Numbered from the stretch's first letter, positions 11,218 to 21,178 are shown. The stretch: 64,000 nt of DNA from Lysinibacter cavernae (GCF_011758565.1 NZ_JAAMOX010000001.1:620001-684000), one strand, 5' to 3'. The notes: a model not told the origin generated them from the letters alone. Made by a program: numbers and translations.

Positions 11218-11223
11218 TACTAT
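11218..11223 (+). promoter_or_regulatory. -10 hexamer of the ileS T-box transcript
   Basis: TACTAT fits TANNNT and lies about 8 bases before the first base expected for the T-box RNA (about 11231). No good -35 hexamer is evident, which is common for actinobacterial promoters. Inferred from position. Confidence 0.4.
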
Positions 11224-11230
11224 TAACGCA

Positions 11231-11427
11231 GCAACTGTGAACCGGCCATCACCGGGGAGTTTTTGGAAGAACGGCCGTCGCGAGAGGGCTCAGTAGAACC
11301 AAACGGGTCTGGCCCGTCATAGCCAATGAATAAGCGGCACGGGCGTGAGCGTGTGCAAGCGGGGTGGTACCGCGATAACCGGTGAGACGGGTTGTCGTCC
11401 TCGTGTGACACACGACCAGGAGCGAAT
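11231..11427 (+). ncRNA. ileS translational T-box leader (tRNA-Ile sensor)
   Basis: The T-box sequence GGGTGGTACCGCG is at 11362-11374; its TGGT (11365-11368) can pair with the uncharged tRNA acceptor NCCA end with discriminator A, as in tRNA-Ile. Upstream, CGGCCATCACCGG (about 11243-11255) presents an ATC isoleucine specifier codon in a short stem I. Downstream, TCCT (11398-11401) pairs with AGGA of the ileS ribosome-binding site (11418-11421) around an inner CGTG/CACG helix. This is a sequestrator, with no T-run terminator. The arrangement matches the translational ileS T-box class of Actinobacteria: uncharged tRNA-Ile frees the ribosome-binding site. Confidence 0.92.
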
Positions 11428-14400
11428 ATGTCCTACCCAAAGTCCCGCGATAACGAACCCAAAGACAACAACGATGGCGCTGCGTTCGGTGTGAAGCCGT
11501 CACCCAGTTTCCCGCGCATCGAAGAGGGCATTCTCTCGTTCTGGGAGCAGGACGACACGTTCCAGGAGTCGATCCGCCAGCGCGAGGGCGCCCCTGAGTG
11601 GGTCTTTTACGACGGACCCCCCTTTGCCAACGGTCTGCCGCACTATGGGCACTTGCTGACCGGCTATGCAAAGGACCTCTTCCCCCGGTACCAAACGATG
11701 CGTGGCAAGCAGGTTCACCGCCGATTTGGCTGGGACACGCACGGCCTTCCCGCCGAGCTTGAGGCGATGAAGCAGCTTGGCATCACCGAGAAGAGCGAGA
11801 TTGAGGCGATGGGTATCGCCGAGTTCAACGCGGCGGCCAGGGCATCCGTTCTTGAATACACCGAAGACTGGCGCAAATATGTCACCCGCCAGGCACGCTG
11901 GGTTGACTTCGACAACGACTATAAGACGCTCGACATCACGTTTATGGAGTCGGTGATCTGGGCGTTTAAGCAGCTGCACGAGAAGGGCCTCGCCTACGAG
12001 GGCTACCGCGTGCTGCCATATTGCTGGCGCGACGAAACACCGCTGAGCAACCACGAGCTGCGCATGGATGACGACGTCTACAAGATGCGCCAGGACCAGA
12101 CCGTCACGGTCACCTTTCCGCTGATCGGAGCGAAGGCCGACGAGCTTGGTCTCGCGGGTGTGAATGCGCTTGCCTGGACGACCACGCCGTGGACGCTGCC
12201 AACGAACCTTGCGCTGGCCGTTGGCCCGGCCATCCAGTACGCGGTGGTTCCAGATGCCGCGGGGGAGTCCGAGTACCTGCTCGCCGCCGATCTGGTTGGC
12301 AATTACGCACGTGAACTTGGCTACGAGGATGCCGCTGCCGCATCGTCCGCGATCACCCGCACCATCGCCGGTGCTGAGCTCGGCGGCCTTGAGTACAAAC
12401 GCCTCTGGGACTTCTACGCCGACGCCGAGACGTACGGCACCGAGAACGCCTGGCGTTTTTTGGTCGCTGACTACGTCACGGCCTCCGACGGAACCGGTAT
12501 CGTGCACCAGGCTCCCGCCTATGGTGAGGATGACCAGAAGATCTGTGAGGCCAACGGCATCCCCGTTATCATCTCGGTTGACGATGGTGGCAAGTTCTTG
12601 AGCGTTGTTGAGCCCGTTGCCGGCCTGCAGGTCTTTGACGCCAATAAGCCACTCACTCAGGACCTCAAGGCGATGGGTCGACTGTTCCGCCAGGCGAGTT
12701 TTGAGCACTCCTACCCGCACTGCTGGCGCTGCCGCAACCCGCTCATCTATAAGGCCGTTTCGAGCTGGTTTGTTCGGGTAACCGATTTCCGCGACGACAT
12801 GGAAGAACTGAACCAGCAGATCAACTGGGTGCCAGAGAACGTCAAGGACGGCCAGTTTGGCAAGTGGCTTGCCGGGGCCCGCGACTGGTCGATCAGCCGC
12901 AACCGCTACTGGGGTTCGCCAATCCCCGTGTGGAAGAGCGACAACCCTGACTACCCTCGCATCGACGTCTACGGCTCGCTGGATGAGCTCGAGCGAGACT
13001 TCGGCGTGCGCCCAACCGACCTGCACCGCCCGTACATCGACGAGCTGACCCGCCCAAACCCCGACGACCCAACCGGTCAGTCCACCATGCGCCGCATCGA
13101 GGACGTGCTTGACGTCTGGTTCGATTCGGGATCGATGCCCTTCGCCCAGAACCACGTACCGTTTGAAAACGCGGAATGGTTCGACAGCCACGCGCCGGCC
13201 GACTTCATCGTTGAGTACATCGGGCAAACCCGCGGCTGGTTTTACATGCTGCACATCCTCTCGACGGCCCTGTTCAACCGCCCCGCATTTAAAAACGTGA
13301 TCAGCCACGGCATCGTGCTCGGCAGCGACGGGCAAAAGATGTCGAAGTCGCTTCGCAATTATCCTGACGTCAACGAGGTCTTTGACCGCGATGGTTCGGA
13401 TGCCATGCGCTGGTTCCTCATGTCGAGCCCCGTGCTGCGCGGCGGCAACCTCATCGTGACCGAGGAGGCCATTCGCGAGGGTGTTCGCCAGTTCATCCTT
13501 CCGCTGTGGAACAGCTGGTACTTCTTTAGCCTGTATGCCAACGCCGACGGCTACGAGGCCAAGTGGAGCGTTGACTCGACCGACGTGCTTGACCGCTACA
13601 TCCTTGCCAAGCTGCGCAAGCTGATCGAGGAGGTCACCGCCGACCTCGACGCCCTTGACAGCACGGTTGCCGCATCGCGACTTCGCGACTTTGCCGAGGT
13701 ACTCACCAACTGGTTCGTGCGCCGCTCGCGCGATCGTTTCTGGGTCGGGGTCAAGGATGAGCCGTCAAACGCCCAGGCCTTCGACACCCTGTACACGGTG
13801 CTTGAGACACTCACCCGCATTGCCGCACCGTTCATCCCGCTCATTGGCGAGGAGATCTGGCAGGGACTCACCGGCGGTCGCTCGGTGCACCTCACCGATT
13901 GGCCAGAGGCCGATGCGTTCCCTGCCGACGACGCGCTTGTTGAGACCATGGACCTCGTCCGCTCAGTTACGTCGACCGCGCTCTCGCTGCGCAAGTCAAA
14001 CGGACTCCGCGTTCGCCTGCCGCTTGCGGAGCTCACCGTCGTTGTGCCTAACTCCGAGGCGCTTGCCGACTTCGCGCTCATTATTGCTGAGGAACTCAAC
14101 GTCAAGCGGGTCACGCTTGTTGAGCGAGAAGAAGACAGCGCCGAGCGCTACGGCATCCGACGCCAGCTCACGGTGAATGCTCGCGCGGCGGGCCCCCGAC
14201 TTGGCAAGAACGTTCAGGTTGCCATCAAGGGCGCCAAATCTGGCGACTGGTCTGTTGAGGGCGACACCGTCATTGCTGGTGGACTGCCACTCGAGCCCGC
14301 AGAGTACGAACTCACGCTCAGCATTGGTGACGGTGCCGGCGATTCCGACACGGCGCTTGCGTTGTTGCCAGGCGACGGCTTTGTGCTGCTCGACACCAAT

Positions 14401-14676
14401 ATCACTCCAGAACTTGGCGCGGAGGGACTCGCCCGCGACGTTGTTCGCGCCGTGCAGGATGCCCGCAAGGCAGCGGGCCTTGACGTGAGCGACCGCATCC
14501 AACTTGCGCTCCAGCTCGACGAGGCTGGTGCGGATGCCGTGCGTACCCACGCCGACCTCGTGAGCAGCGAGACACTTGCGACGGGCTTCGAGGTGAGCGC
14601 AGGCGCCGCTGAATCCGAAACGACCGTTGGCGACGGTTCGCCGCTCGTCATTACCCTTTCGAAGGTTGAGGCATAG
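11428..14676 (+). CDS. ileS: Isoleucyl-tRNA synthetase
   Basis: 1082 aa from ATG 11428, which has AGGAG at 11418-11422. An in-frame GTG upstream at 11392 lies inside the T-box sequestrator and is not the start. A class I synthetase charging tRNA-Ile: HIGH-type motif HYGH at about 72-75, KMSKS at about 637-641 within [12 protein letters not shown], a CP1 editing domain between, and a C-terminal anticodon-binding region. The length fits the eukaryote-like long IleRS type of Actinobacteria, some of which resist mupirocin; that property cannot be decided here. Expression is set by the preceding T-box. Confidence 0.98.
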   Translation: MSYPKSRDNEPKDNNDGAAFGVKPSPSFPRIEEGILSFWEQDDTFQESIRQREGAPEWVFYDGPPFANGLPHYGHLLTGYAKDLFPRYQTMRGKQVHRRFGWDTHGLPAELEAMKQLGITEKSEIEAMGIAEFNAAARASVLEYTEDWRKYVTRQARWVDFDNDYKTLDITFMESVIWAFKQLHEKGLAYEGYRVLPYCWRDETPLSNHELRMDDDVYKMRQDQTVTVTFPLIGAKADELGLAGVNALAWTTTPWTLPTNLALAVGPAIQYAVVPDAAGESEYLLAADLVGNYARELGYEDAAAASSAITRTIAGAELGGLEYKRLWDFYADAETYGTENAWRFLVADYVTASDGTGIVHQAPAYGEDDQKICEANGIPVIISVDDGGKFLSVVEPVAGLQVFDANKPLTQDLKAMGRLFRQASFEHSYPHCWRCRNPLIYKAVSSWFVRVTDFRDDMEELNQQINWVPENVKDGQFGKWLAGARDWSISRNRYWGSPIPVWKSDNPDYPRIDVYGSLDELERDFGVRPTDLHRPYIDELTRPNPDDPTGQSTMRRIEDVLDVWFDSGSMPFAQNHVPFENAEWFDSHAPADFIVEYIGQTRGWFYMLHILSTALFNRPAFKNVISHGIVLGSDGQKMSKSLRNYPDVNEVFDRDGSDAMRWFLMSSPVLRGGNLIVTEEAIREGVRQFILPLWNSWYFFSLYANADGYEAKWSVDSTDVLDRYILAKLRKLIEEVTADLDALDSTVAASRLRDFAEVLTNWFVRRSRDRFWVGVKDEPSNAQAFDTLYTVLETLTRIAAPFIPLIGEEIWQGLTGGRSVHLTDWPEADAFPADDALVETMDLVRSVTSTALSLRKSNGLRVRLPLAELTVVVPNSEALADFALIIAEELNVKRVTLVEREEDSAERYGIRRQLTVNARAAGPRLGKNVQVAIKGAKSGDWSVEGDTVIAGGLPLEPAEYELTLSIGDGAGDSDTALALLPGDGFVLLDTNITPELGAEGLARDVVRAVQDARKAAGLDVSDRIQLALQLDEAGADAVRTHADLVSSETLATGFEVSAGAAESETTVGDGSPLVITLSKVEA

Positions 14677-14677
14677 C

Positions 14678-16027
14678 ATGAGCGAACCACTATCCCGCGG
14701 CGACGCTATTTACGCCGAGCTGCTTGAGCGGCTTGGTGAAGATCAACCGCAGCCACGCCTCGATGCAACCCGCCGGGTAGCCGAGTTGCTTGGTGACCCG
14801 CAGAACAGCTATCCCGTGATCCTGATCACTGGAACCAACGGCAAGACGAGCACCAGCCGAATGACGGAGTCCCTGCTGCGCGCACTCGGCCTCCGCACCG
14901 GGTTGTTTACGAGTCCGCACTTGCAGCGATTTAACGAGCGAATCGTCATCGACGGTGAACCCATCGGCGATGATGCCCTAGACGTTGTCTGGCAAGACAT
15001 CAAGCCCTACGTCGCCATGGTTGACAACGAGCTAGTCGCTCAGGGTGAGCCCCGACTCACGTTTTTTGAGACAATGACCGCCCTTGCCTATGCTGCTTTT
15101 GCCGATGCCCCGGTCGAGGTTGCTGTTGTTGAGGTTGGGATGGGCGGCGAATGGGATTCCACCAACATCGTGGATGCCGCGGTCAGCGTGTTCACCCCCA
15201 TCGACCTTGATCACGTTGAAAAGCTGGGCCGCACAATCGCCGAGATTGCGACGACAAAGGCCGGCATCATCGCCGAGGGCTGCGACGTTGTTTCGGCGCG
15301 CCAGACCCCAGAAGCCGACACGATCCTTGCTGAGCGCGCGCACTCGCTGCACGTACCATTTCTTCGCGAGGGCGTCGACTTTGCGGTTGATAGTTCGACG
15401 GTTGGTGTTGGTGGTCAGCTGCTTGCGCTCAGGGGTCTCTCCGGAACCATGTACAACGAGATCATGCTTCCGCTCTACGGAGAGCATCAAGCGCAGAACG
15501 CAGCGGTTGCGCTTGCGGCCGTGGAGGCATTCACCGGCCGCCGCGTGATCGCGCATGACATCCTTGACGAAGGATTTGGCCAGGTCACGGTTCCCGGGCG
15601 CCTGCAGCTGCTCGGCGCGACCCCGCCGGTGTATGCCGATGCCGCGCATAATCCGCACGGCGCGCGCGCCCTCGCCGCATCCCTCAGCGGATTTTTTGCG
15701 TTCGAAGAGCTTGCCCTCGTCTTCGGCTCCCTTCGGGATAAAGACTCATACGGCGTCATGGAGGCGTTGCGCGACAGCGTTTCCACCGTTTTTGTGACGC
15801 AGTCGTCTTCCGAGCGTTCGCACTCTGTTGAGGACCTCGCCGAGATCGTGCGTGATGCCTCTGCAACCCTTGATGTGTTCGAAAGGGACTCACTTGAGGA
15901 CGCCATCGAAAGTGCCCGCAATTGGGCCGAGCAGGGGGAGTCGCGCGGTGTTATTGTTGCCGGTTCCATCGTGCTCATCGGCGAGGTTATGACGATCGCA
16001 CAGCAGAACGGCTGGGCCCTGTCATGA
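14678..16027 (+). CDS. folC: Folylpolyglutamate synthase / dihydrofolate synthase
   Basis: 449 aa, ATG one base after the ileS stop. It adds glutamate to dihydropteroate or folates in the cytoplasm. The Mur-ligase-type P-loop ITGTNGKTSTSRM is near residues 50-62, followed by the folate-binding GLFTSPHLQRFNERIVIDG and the central VGMGGEWDSTN. The C-terminal Rossmann-like domain starts around residue 310 (YADAAHNPHGARALA). It ends with an ATGA overlap with the next gene and belongs to the ileS transcript. Confidence 0.96.
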   Translation: MSEPLSRGDAIYAELLERLGEDQPQPRLDATRRVAELLGDPQNSYPVILITGTNGKTSTSRMTESLLRALGLRTGLFTSPHLQRFNERIVIDGEPIGDDALDVVWQDIKPYVAMVDNELVAQGEPRLTFFETMTALAYAAFADAPVEVAVVEVGMGGEWDSTNIVDAAVSVFTPIDLDHVEKLGRTIAEIATTKAGIIAEGCDVVSARQTPEADTILAERAHSLHVPFLREGVDFAVDSSTVGVGGQLLALRGLSGTMYNEIMLPLYGEHQAQNAAVALAAVEAFTGRRVIAHDILDEGFGQVTVPGRLQLLGATPPVYADAAHNPHGARALAASLSGFFAFEELALVFGSLRDKDSYGVMEALRDSVSTVFVTQSSSERSHSVEDLAEIVRDASATLDVFERDSLEDAIESARNWAEQGESRGVIVAGSIVLIGEVMTIAQQNGWALS

Positions 16028-16446
16028 GTGCAGCACGCGCACCGCGCACACCGGCACCACGATCAACGAAGCGCAGCCTTGCATCCATCGTTCTTGGTTT
16101 TGAACTGATCATCGTGTTCCTCGCTGGCCTCACACTTTTTGGGCTTGATGCTATCCAACCGGTGCCTCGTGAGTGGGCCCTCTATGGCGGCATCGCGCTC
16201 TGCGTGCTCACGGTTCTGGCGATGGCGATGCTGCGAAGCCCCGTCGGATACTGGCTTGGCTGGTTTGTGCAGGCTGCGCTGATGTCCACCGGATTATTCG
16301 TGCCCATCATGTTTATTGCTGGCGGGCTATTTGTTGCCCTCTGGACCTACTGCATGATCATCGGCGAGAAGCTTGATCGCCAGACCCGTGCCTATATTGA
16401 GGCCGAGGATCGCCTACAGGCGCAGGCTGAAAACGGCGTTGCCTGA
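16024..16446 (+). CDS. DUF4233-type small membrane protein
   Basis: 140 aa, ATG overlapping the folC stop (ATGA). Four hydrophobic segments are visible: about 23-42 (SIVLGFELIIVFLAGLTLFG), 52-70, 75-95 and 97-118. The basic N-terminus is probably cytoplasmic. Proteins of this family nearly always follow folC in Actinobacteria, and the function is unknown. The tail after the last segment is charged and probably cytoplasmic. Confidence 0.85.
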   Translation: MSAARAPRTPAPRSTKRSLASIVLGFELIIVFLAGLTLFGLDAIQPVPREWALYGGIALCVLTVLAMAMLRSPVGYWLGWFVQAALMSTGLFVPIMFIAGGLFVALWTYCMIIGEKLDRQTRAYIEAEDRLQAQAENGVA

Positions 16447-16498
16447 TACCGTGCAGCGCAAACCTTTCTGACCCGTTCACCACATCACAAGGAGAAAC

Positions 16499-16915
16499 AT
16501 GCTCATCGAAGAAACACTCGTACTGGTCAAGCCAGATGGTGTCGCCCGCAACCTGACCGGCGAGATCCTTCGCCGCATTGAGGCAAAGGGGTACTCGCTT
16601 GTTGACGTCCGCCTCGTCCAGGCAGACCGCGACCTGTTGACGCAGCACTACGCAGAGCACGAGGGAAAGCCCTTTTTTGAACCGCTGCTTGAGTTCATGG
16701 AGAGCGGCCCAACGGTTGCCCTTCGCATCGCGGGAAACCGTGTGATCGAGGGTTTCCGCGTACTCGCTGGAACGACCGATCCCACCACTGCCGCGCCAGG
16801 AACCATTCGTGGCGACCTTGGCCGCGACTGGGGCCTCAAAGTACAGCAGAACCTCGTCCACGGTTCTGACTCACCAGAGAGCGCCGAGCGCGAGCTTGCC
16901 CTCTGGTTCAGCTAA
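16499..16915 (+). CDS. ndk: Nucleoside diphosphate kinase
   Basis: 138 aa, ATG with AAGGAG at 16489-16494. It exchanges phosphate between nucleoside di- and triphosphates. The phosphorylated catalytic histidine is His121 in NLVHGSDS, preceded by the conserved GTIRGDLGRD. The N-terminal ETLVLVKPDGVARNL matches the family. It is 52 bases after the DUF4233 gene and ends in a strong stem-loop. Confidence 0.98.
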   Translation: MLIEETLVLVKPDGVARNLTGEILRRIEAKGYSLVDVRLVQADRDLLTQHYAEHEGKPFFEPLLEFMESGPTVALRIAGNRVIEGFRVLAGTTDPTTAAPGTIRGDLGRDWGLKVQQNLVHGSDSPESAERELALWFS

Positions 16916-16929
16916 CCTCTGACGACAAC

Positions 16930-16964
16930 GGCGGGGCGGCATCCACTGAGGGTGCCGCCCCGCC
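16930..16964 (+). terminator. Stem-loop terminator after ndk
   Basis: A perfect 11-bp GC stem (GGCGGGGCGGC with GCCGCCCCGCC) with a 13-base loop, 14 bases after the ndk stop. It is very stable but lacks a T-tract. Confidence 0.75.
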
Positions 16965-17093
16965 GTCGCGTTTCGGCCATCGTTCGCCCCATAGTCCGGT
17001 TTTTTGGCAAATGTCCCGGACTTTTGGGCGAATAGATTGGGTATGGATGGAGTTCGCATCCACCACCAGCCAGAGGGGGAGTCGAGCGGAACG

Positions 17094-17708
17094 CTAGGAG
17101 AACATCCTGCCGATCTCGGAGATCCAATCGAGGCGAACCTGGGCGATGATCGCGACGATGAGGTAGCAGCCGAGGGTAATAATCCATGCCCACGAGTAGA
17201 GCGTTGACGCTAATTCGCGGCCGCGCTCGGAGAGACCAAGGTGTCCCTGCTTGGCAACAAAGAGCCAGGTGTACCAGAACAGCGGGATAACAACGGCCCA
17301 GCAAACCATGCACCAGGGGCAGAGTGTGCCGAGCGAGTAGATGCTCTGGCTGATAAGCCAGGCAACGAAGCCAAAGGCAAACGTGATGCCAACGAGGTAG
17401 AGGCGCCAGAACCACGATGCGAACTGCGCACCGGCAAGGAGCGCAACGCCAAGAATGATGGGCGCAACAAACATCGCGATTCCAAGGATGGGGTTCGAGA
17501 AGCCGAAGATGGAACCCTGCCAGGAGCCCATGTTTGGTCCACACGACACCACAATCGAGATGTTGCAGTTGGGAACGTGCTGCGGGTCAACGAGCGTGTT
17601 GATGCGTTCGGTAATAAGTTCGAACGAGGCAAACCACCCAATCACCCCCGCTATGACTGAAAAAATGGCGAATCCAAATGGTCGTGCGGGGGAAGTAGTT
17701 GTGCCCAT
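17094..17708 (-). CDS. Vitamin K epoxide reductase (VKOR) family membrane protein
   Basis: About 204 aa from ATG 17708 (an in-frame GTG lies at 17714). VKOR-type proteins recycle quinone while re-oxidising periplasmic thiol oxidoreductases, so they drive disulfide formation outside the cytoplasmic membrane. Several membrane helices are evident (FAIFSVIAGVIGWFASFELI, PILGIAMFVAPIILGVALL and others). The conserved features are SCGPNM with a loop Cys, and the redox CxxC in GTLCPWCMVCWA. The loop also holds NCNISIVVSCG, a second cysteine pair. No DsbA partner is adjacent. Confidence 0.9.
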   Translation of the reverse strand: MGTTTSPARPFGFAIFSVIAGVIGWFASFELITERINTLVDPQHVPNCNISIVVSCGPNMGSWQGSIFGFSNPILGIAMFVAPIILGVALLAGAQFASWFWRLYLVGITFAFGFVAWLISQSIYSLGTLCPWCMVCWAVVIPLFWYTWLFVAKQGHLGLSERGRELASTLYSWAWIITLGCYLIVAIIAQVRLDWISEIGRMFS

Positions 17709-17715
17709 AAGCACA

Positions 17716-17721
17716 ATTCTA
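17716..17721 (-). promoter_or_regulatory. -10 hexamer for the VKOR gene, apparently leaderless
   Basis: On the minus strand TAGAAT is followed by 7 bases and then the ATG at 17708. No purine-rich ribosome-binding site is present. This spacing places the transcription start on or next to the start codon. Confidence 0.45.
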
Positions 17722-17978
17722 GAGTGTCAAATCAACTCTCCGTAATCATTACGTGACATAATGGAATCACGCGTCCGTGGCTACACGCCCCAGACGTCGA
17801 CTGAAAGCTTTGTGGCGCACATGCGCCCACCCTGTGACCATGACGGTCAGATCACCGCACGGCTGATTTCCTGCAGTGATCCAAATTGAGAATTAGCGCG
17901 TTGCGCACGTCGCAACCCGCGCGAGAAGAGTGACCGGATGACCTGTACGCAGGCACCCGGTGAAGGAGTGCACCACTC
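17722..17978. other. Divergent intergenic region between the VKOR gene and rne
   Basis: About 257 bases without a gene. It must hold the rne promoter and leader. I see no convincing -35/-10 pair. A GCGCGTTGCGCACGTCGC stretch near 17896-17913 could form small stems. GAAGGAG at 17962-17968 is the rne ribosome-binding site. Confidence 0.5.
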
Positions 17979-20510
17979 ATGGTGGAAAACAATACAGAAC
18001 AGAATATCCCGAACGATCATTCGGACCACGAGGCCGTTGCCGGAGGGGCCGCGTTTGGCGGTACCGCCGAACAGCTTTCGCTGAGTGTTCCAGGCGTTTC
18101 GCTCGAGAACATTGCTTCGGTTGTCGATTCTGCAGCAACTGCGGCAGAGTCAAAGACCGCGCCAGCTGAGTCGTCGCAGCAGCAGACGGCCGAGGGTGTA
18201 ACCGCCGCGGCAGCTGGAGCGGGGGAGGCAACCGCATCGGCCCCTGTTTCCGACAAGCCGCAGCCAGTTGTTGAACTGAGCCCAATCGAGAAGTTTCAGT
18301 CAACAACGGCCATTACTTTCCTCGCGCCGAACCTGCCGCCAGTAGAGTTCAGGGCCCCGCGTCGCCGCGAAGACGATAGGGCTCCCCAGTTTGACGACTA
18401 TGACGACGAGCCGACGGTTCGCCGCCGCACGCGCCGCAGAGCCGATGAAGACCCTCGTCCGCTCAGCGACGACCCAAACACCATTGTTAAGGTTCGTAAG
18501 CCGCGCGAAAAGGCGCCGCTCATTACCGAGCCGCAGAAGGTGAAGGGTTCAACTCGCCTTGAAGCAAAGAAGCAGCGTCGCCGCGATGGCCGCGAAGCCG
18601 GACGCCGCCGTAGCGTCATTACCGAGTCAGAGTTCCTTGCCCGCCGCGAGTCGGTAGACCGGGTCATGGTTGTTCGCTCGAAGAATGACCGCATTCAGAT
18701 TGGTGTGCTTGAAGACGGCATCCTCGCAGAGCACTACGTCGCTCGGTCGCAAGAGGGATCGCTGATTGGCAACGTCTACCTCGGTCGTGTGCAGAACGTT
18801 CTTCCCAGCATGGAAGCGGCCTTTGTTGATATCGGACGCGGCCGCAACGCCGTGCTGTATTCTGGCGAAGTTGACTGGGATGCGGTAGAAACCGGCAACC
18901 AGCCCCGCAAAATTGAGTTTGCGCTCAAGGCCGGCGACACCGTCCTTGTGCAGGTCACGAAAGACCCGGTTGGACACAAGGGCGCCCGCCTGACCAGCCA
19001 GATTTCGCTTCCTGGCCGCTACCTCGTTTACGTGCCCAATGGCTCCATGAATGGCATCTCGCGCAAACTTCCCGACACCGAGCGTGCACGCCTCAAGAAG
19101 ATTCTCAAAGAGGTTCTTCCTGACAATGCTGGTGTTATCGTGCGTACCGCCGCCGAGGGTGCGAGTGAAGAACAGCTCACGCTTGACGTCACGCGTCTCA
19201 CGAAGCAGTGGGAATCCATTAGCGCTCAGGTTGCCGGTGGACAGGCTCCGCAGCTGCTGCACGGTGAGCCAGACATGCTTATCAAGATCGTTCGCGACGT
19301 CTTCAACGAAGACTTCACCAAAATGGTGATTTCCGGCGATGACGCTCAGAGCACCATTCAGACCTACCTCGAGCAGGTTGCCCCCGACCTCGTTGAGCGG
19401 GTTGAGCGCTACGAAGGAACCCGCGACCTGTTCGACGAGTACCGCATCTCGGAGCAGATCTCGAAGGCCCTTGACCGCAAGGTATGGCTGCCCTCGGGCG
19501 GCTCGCTCGTCATTGACCGCACAGAGGCAATGACGGTGATCGATGTGAACACCGGAAAGTTTGTTGGTTCCGGTGGAAACCTCGAAGAGACGGTGACCAA
19601 GAACAACCTCGAGGCTGCAGAAGAGGTCGTTCGCCAGCTCCGGCTGCGCGACATCGGTGGCATCATCGTTGTTGACTTCATCGATATGGTTCTTGAGTCC
19701 AACCGTGACCTCGTCCTTCGCCGCATGGTTGAGTGCCTCAGCCGTGACCGTACAAAGCACCAGGTCGCCGAGGTCACCTCGCTTGGTCTTGTGCAGATGA
19801 CGCGTAAGAAGCTTGGCCTTGGTCTGCTTGAGTCATTTAGCGAGCCGTGTGAGGTGTGTGCTGGGCGAGGCATTGTTATCCATCACGAGCCCGTTGAGAA
19901 GCACCGTTCTAACCAGGGTGAACCGCGTCGCCGTAAGGGTGGCAATCAACAGCAGAACCAGGCGCCAGTTGCCGCCCCTGCTGCCCAAGCCCACGCCATC
20001 ACCGATGATGCCAAGAATGCCCTTGCCCAGATTGCGGCAAGCACCATCGTGCACCCGGTCAAGGAAGACGGCACCGTTGACGTGCCAGCGGCTGAGGTTG
20101 CTGAAAAGACAGAGCCGCGTCGTGGCCGCAAGCGTGCTTCACGCCGTTCGTCATCCGATGCTCAGCAGTCGGCTGCGTCGCAGCAGGCGTCATCACCTGC
20201 TGAGTCTGACACGGTGTCCTCGTCGCGCGATAGGGCATCGGGATCTGCAGATAACTTCTCGGTGGAGGTTGGCGAGTCCCACGAGCCTTCAACCGCTGCT
20301 GAGGTGCCCATTCTCGGGATTCCCGTTGTTGCGAAGTCTGAGCGCCCTGCGCGTGTGAGCATGCATGACGCTGAGCAGATCCTTGGATCCGTTCTTGACT
20401 CCCTGCCAGAGCCTCCCGCTCCTGGCCGCAGTCGCTCGCGCAGCCGCCGGGTGACGACGTCAGCGCTGAAGGGCGGCACACTGACGAGCGAAGACTCGCA
20501 GGAATCCTAG
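17979..20510 (+). CDS. rne: Ribonuclease E/G family endoribonuclease
   Basis: 843 aa. Main single-strand endoribonuclease for rRNA maturation and mRNA decay. Residues 1-230 are acidic then Arg-rich and low in complexity. The S1 RNA-binding domain begins at about 262 (GNVYLGRVQNVLPSMEAAFVDIG). The DNase I-like catalytic part has VIDVNTGKFVG (about 521) and IVVDFIDMV (about 565), carrying the Mg-binding Asp residues. The Zn-link cysteines are in CEVCAGRG (about 624). The C-terminal ~190 residues are low in complexity, a likely protein-interaction tail. Both flanking arms are typical of actinobacterial RNase E. Confidence 0.95.
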   Translation: MVENNTEQNIPNDHSDHEAVAGGAAFGGTAEQLSLSVPGVSLENIASVVDSAATAAESKTAPAESSQQQTAEGVTAAAAGAGEATASAPVSDKPQPVVELSPIEKFQSTTAITFLAPNLPPVEFRAPRRREDDRAPQFDDYDDEPTVRRRTRRRADEDPRPLSDDPNTIVKVRKPREKAPLITEPQKVKGSTRLEAKKQRRRDGREAGRRRSVITESEFLARRESVDRVMVVRSKNDRIQIGVLEDGILAEHYVARSQEGSLIGNVYLGRVQNVLPSMEAAFVDIGRGRNAVLYSGEVDWDAVETGNQPRKIEFALKAGDTVLVQVTKDPVGHKGARLTSQISLPGRYLVYVPNGSMNGISRKLPDTERARLKKILKEVLPDNAGVIVRTAAEGASEEQLTLDVTRLTKQWESISAQVAGGQAPQLLHGEPDMLIKIVRDVFNEDFTKMVISGDDAQSTIQTYLEQVAPDLVERVERYEGTRDLFDEYRISEQISKALDRKVWLPSGGSLVIDRTEAMTVIDVNTGKFVGSGGNLEETVTKNNLEAAEEVVRQLRLRDIGGIIVVDFIDMVLESNRDLVLRRMVECLSRDRTKHQVAEVTSLGLVQMTRKKLGLGLLESFSEPCEVCAGRGIVIHHEPVEKHRSNQGEPRRRKGGNQQQNQAPVAAPAAQAHAITDDAKNALAQIAASTIVHPVKEDGTVDVPAAEVAEKTEPRRGRKRASRRSSSDAQQSAASQQASSPAESDTVSSSRDRASGSADNFSVEVGESHEPSTAAEVPILGIPVVAKSERPARVSMHDAEQILGSVLDSLPEPPAPGRSRSRSRRVTTSALKGGTLTSEDSQES

Positions 20511-20534
20511 TCCGCGCGTTTGTGACTTAACACA

Positions 20535-20577
20535 CTGCCGCTCAGCGTTCGTCGAATGCTGAGCGGCAGTTTGTGTG
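20535..20577 (+). terminator. Terminator after rne
   Basis: A perfect 12-bp stem (CTGCCGCTCAGC with GCTGAGCGGCAG), 11-base loop, followed by TTTGTGTG. It is 24 bases after the rne stop. Confidence 0.85.
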
Positions 20578-20630
20578 TGCGCTTCGGTCTTCGCCCCGTC
20601 AGATGAGCAACGACACGCAGGCGTCACTGT

Positions 20631-20659
20631 TTGACCGGCGCAACCGTGTGGGGTAGAGT
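20631..20659 (+). promoter_or_regulatory. Sigma-70-type promoter of rplU-rpmA
   Basis: TTGACC at 20631-20636 and TAGAGT at 20654-20659 are separated by an ideal 17 bases. The start of transcription would be near 20666, giving a leader of about 160 bases before rplU. Confidence 0.7.
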
Positions 20660-20665
20660 TGACCC

Positions 20666-20825
20666 TTGGTGTCATTTGTTTTCAAGTGATTCCGCTGAGT
20701 GATTTCACCCCGTGGTCATAACCCACCCCGGCAGGCGAAGTCTTCTCTTGAATTGTGTTTGAGTGAATTGCACTCGAATAAGTAGAGGCCCAGATCTGGG
20801 CCCCTCGAGAAAAAGGTACGTTTAA
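20666..20825 (+). ncRNA. Structured 5' leader of rplU (candidate L21-type leader)
   Basis: Two hairpins are visible: GAGTG-AATTG-CACTC at 20761-20775, and a 16-base perfect palindrome GGCCCAGATCTGGGCC at 20787-20802, flanked by GA and CTC that could extend the stem around a bulge. They lie just before the GTG start at 20826. Several ribosomal-protein operons are autoregulated through such leaders; binding by L21 here is inferred. It could instead affect mRNA stability. Confidence 0.5.
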
Positions 20826-21134
20826 GTGGTTTACGCAGTAGTGCGCGCCGGCGGTCGGCAAGAACGAGTAGAGGTCGGAACGATCCTCACCGTTGACCGT
20901 ATCAAGGGCGATGACAAGGGCAAGGTTCAGCTTCCTGCCGTTCTTTTGGTTGATGGTGACAAGATCACCACCGACGCCGACTCACTGGCAAAGGTGAAGG
21001 TTGTTGCCGAGGTTCTTGAGGATCTCCGCGGCCCCAAGATCGTTATCCAGAAGTTCAAGAACAAAACGGGCTACAAGAAGCGCCAGGGCCACCGCCAGGA
21101 GCTTACCCGTATCAAGGTCACGGGCATCAAGTAG
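20826..21134 (+). CDS. rplU: 50S ribosomal protein L21
   Basis: 102 aa, GTG start. Binds 23S rRNA in the large subunit. The N-terminal [18 protein letters not shown] and the C-terminal [19 protein letters not shown] are family signatures, and the length is normal. Followed after 44 bases by rpmA, the standard pair. Confidence 0.98.
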   Translation: MVYAVVRAGGRQERVEVGTILTVDRIKGDDKGKVQLPAVLLVDGDKITTDADSLAKVKVVAEVLEDLRGPKIVIQKFKNKTGYKKRQGHRQELTRIKVTGIK

Positions 21135-21178
21135 TCGTTCAGACTACTTGCCCAATTAGTTGAGGAGAATAACTACTC

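Noticed and set aside
11392-11427. Upstream GTG as the ileS start
   Set aside because: It lies inside the T-box sequestrator and has no ribosome-binding site; ATG 11428 has AGGAG.
11500-13335. 611-aa open frame antisense to ileS
   Set aside because: IleRS motifs are on the + strand; the antisense frame is a by-product of base composition.
18627-19760. 377-aa open frame antisense to rne
   Set aside because: The + strand encodes a well-conserved RNase E/G core here; the antisense frame follows from codon bias and has no domain.
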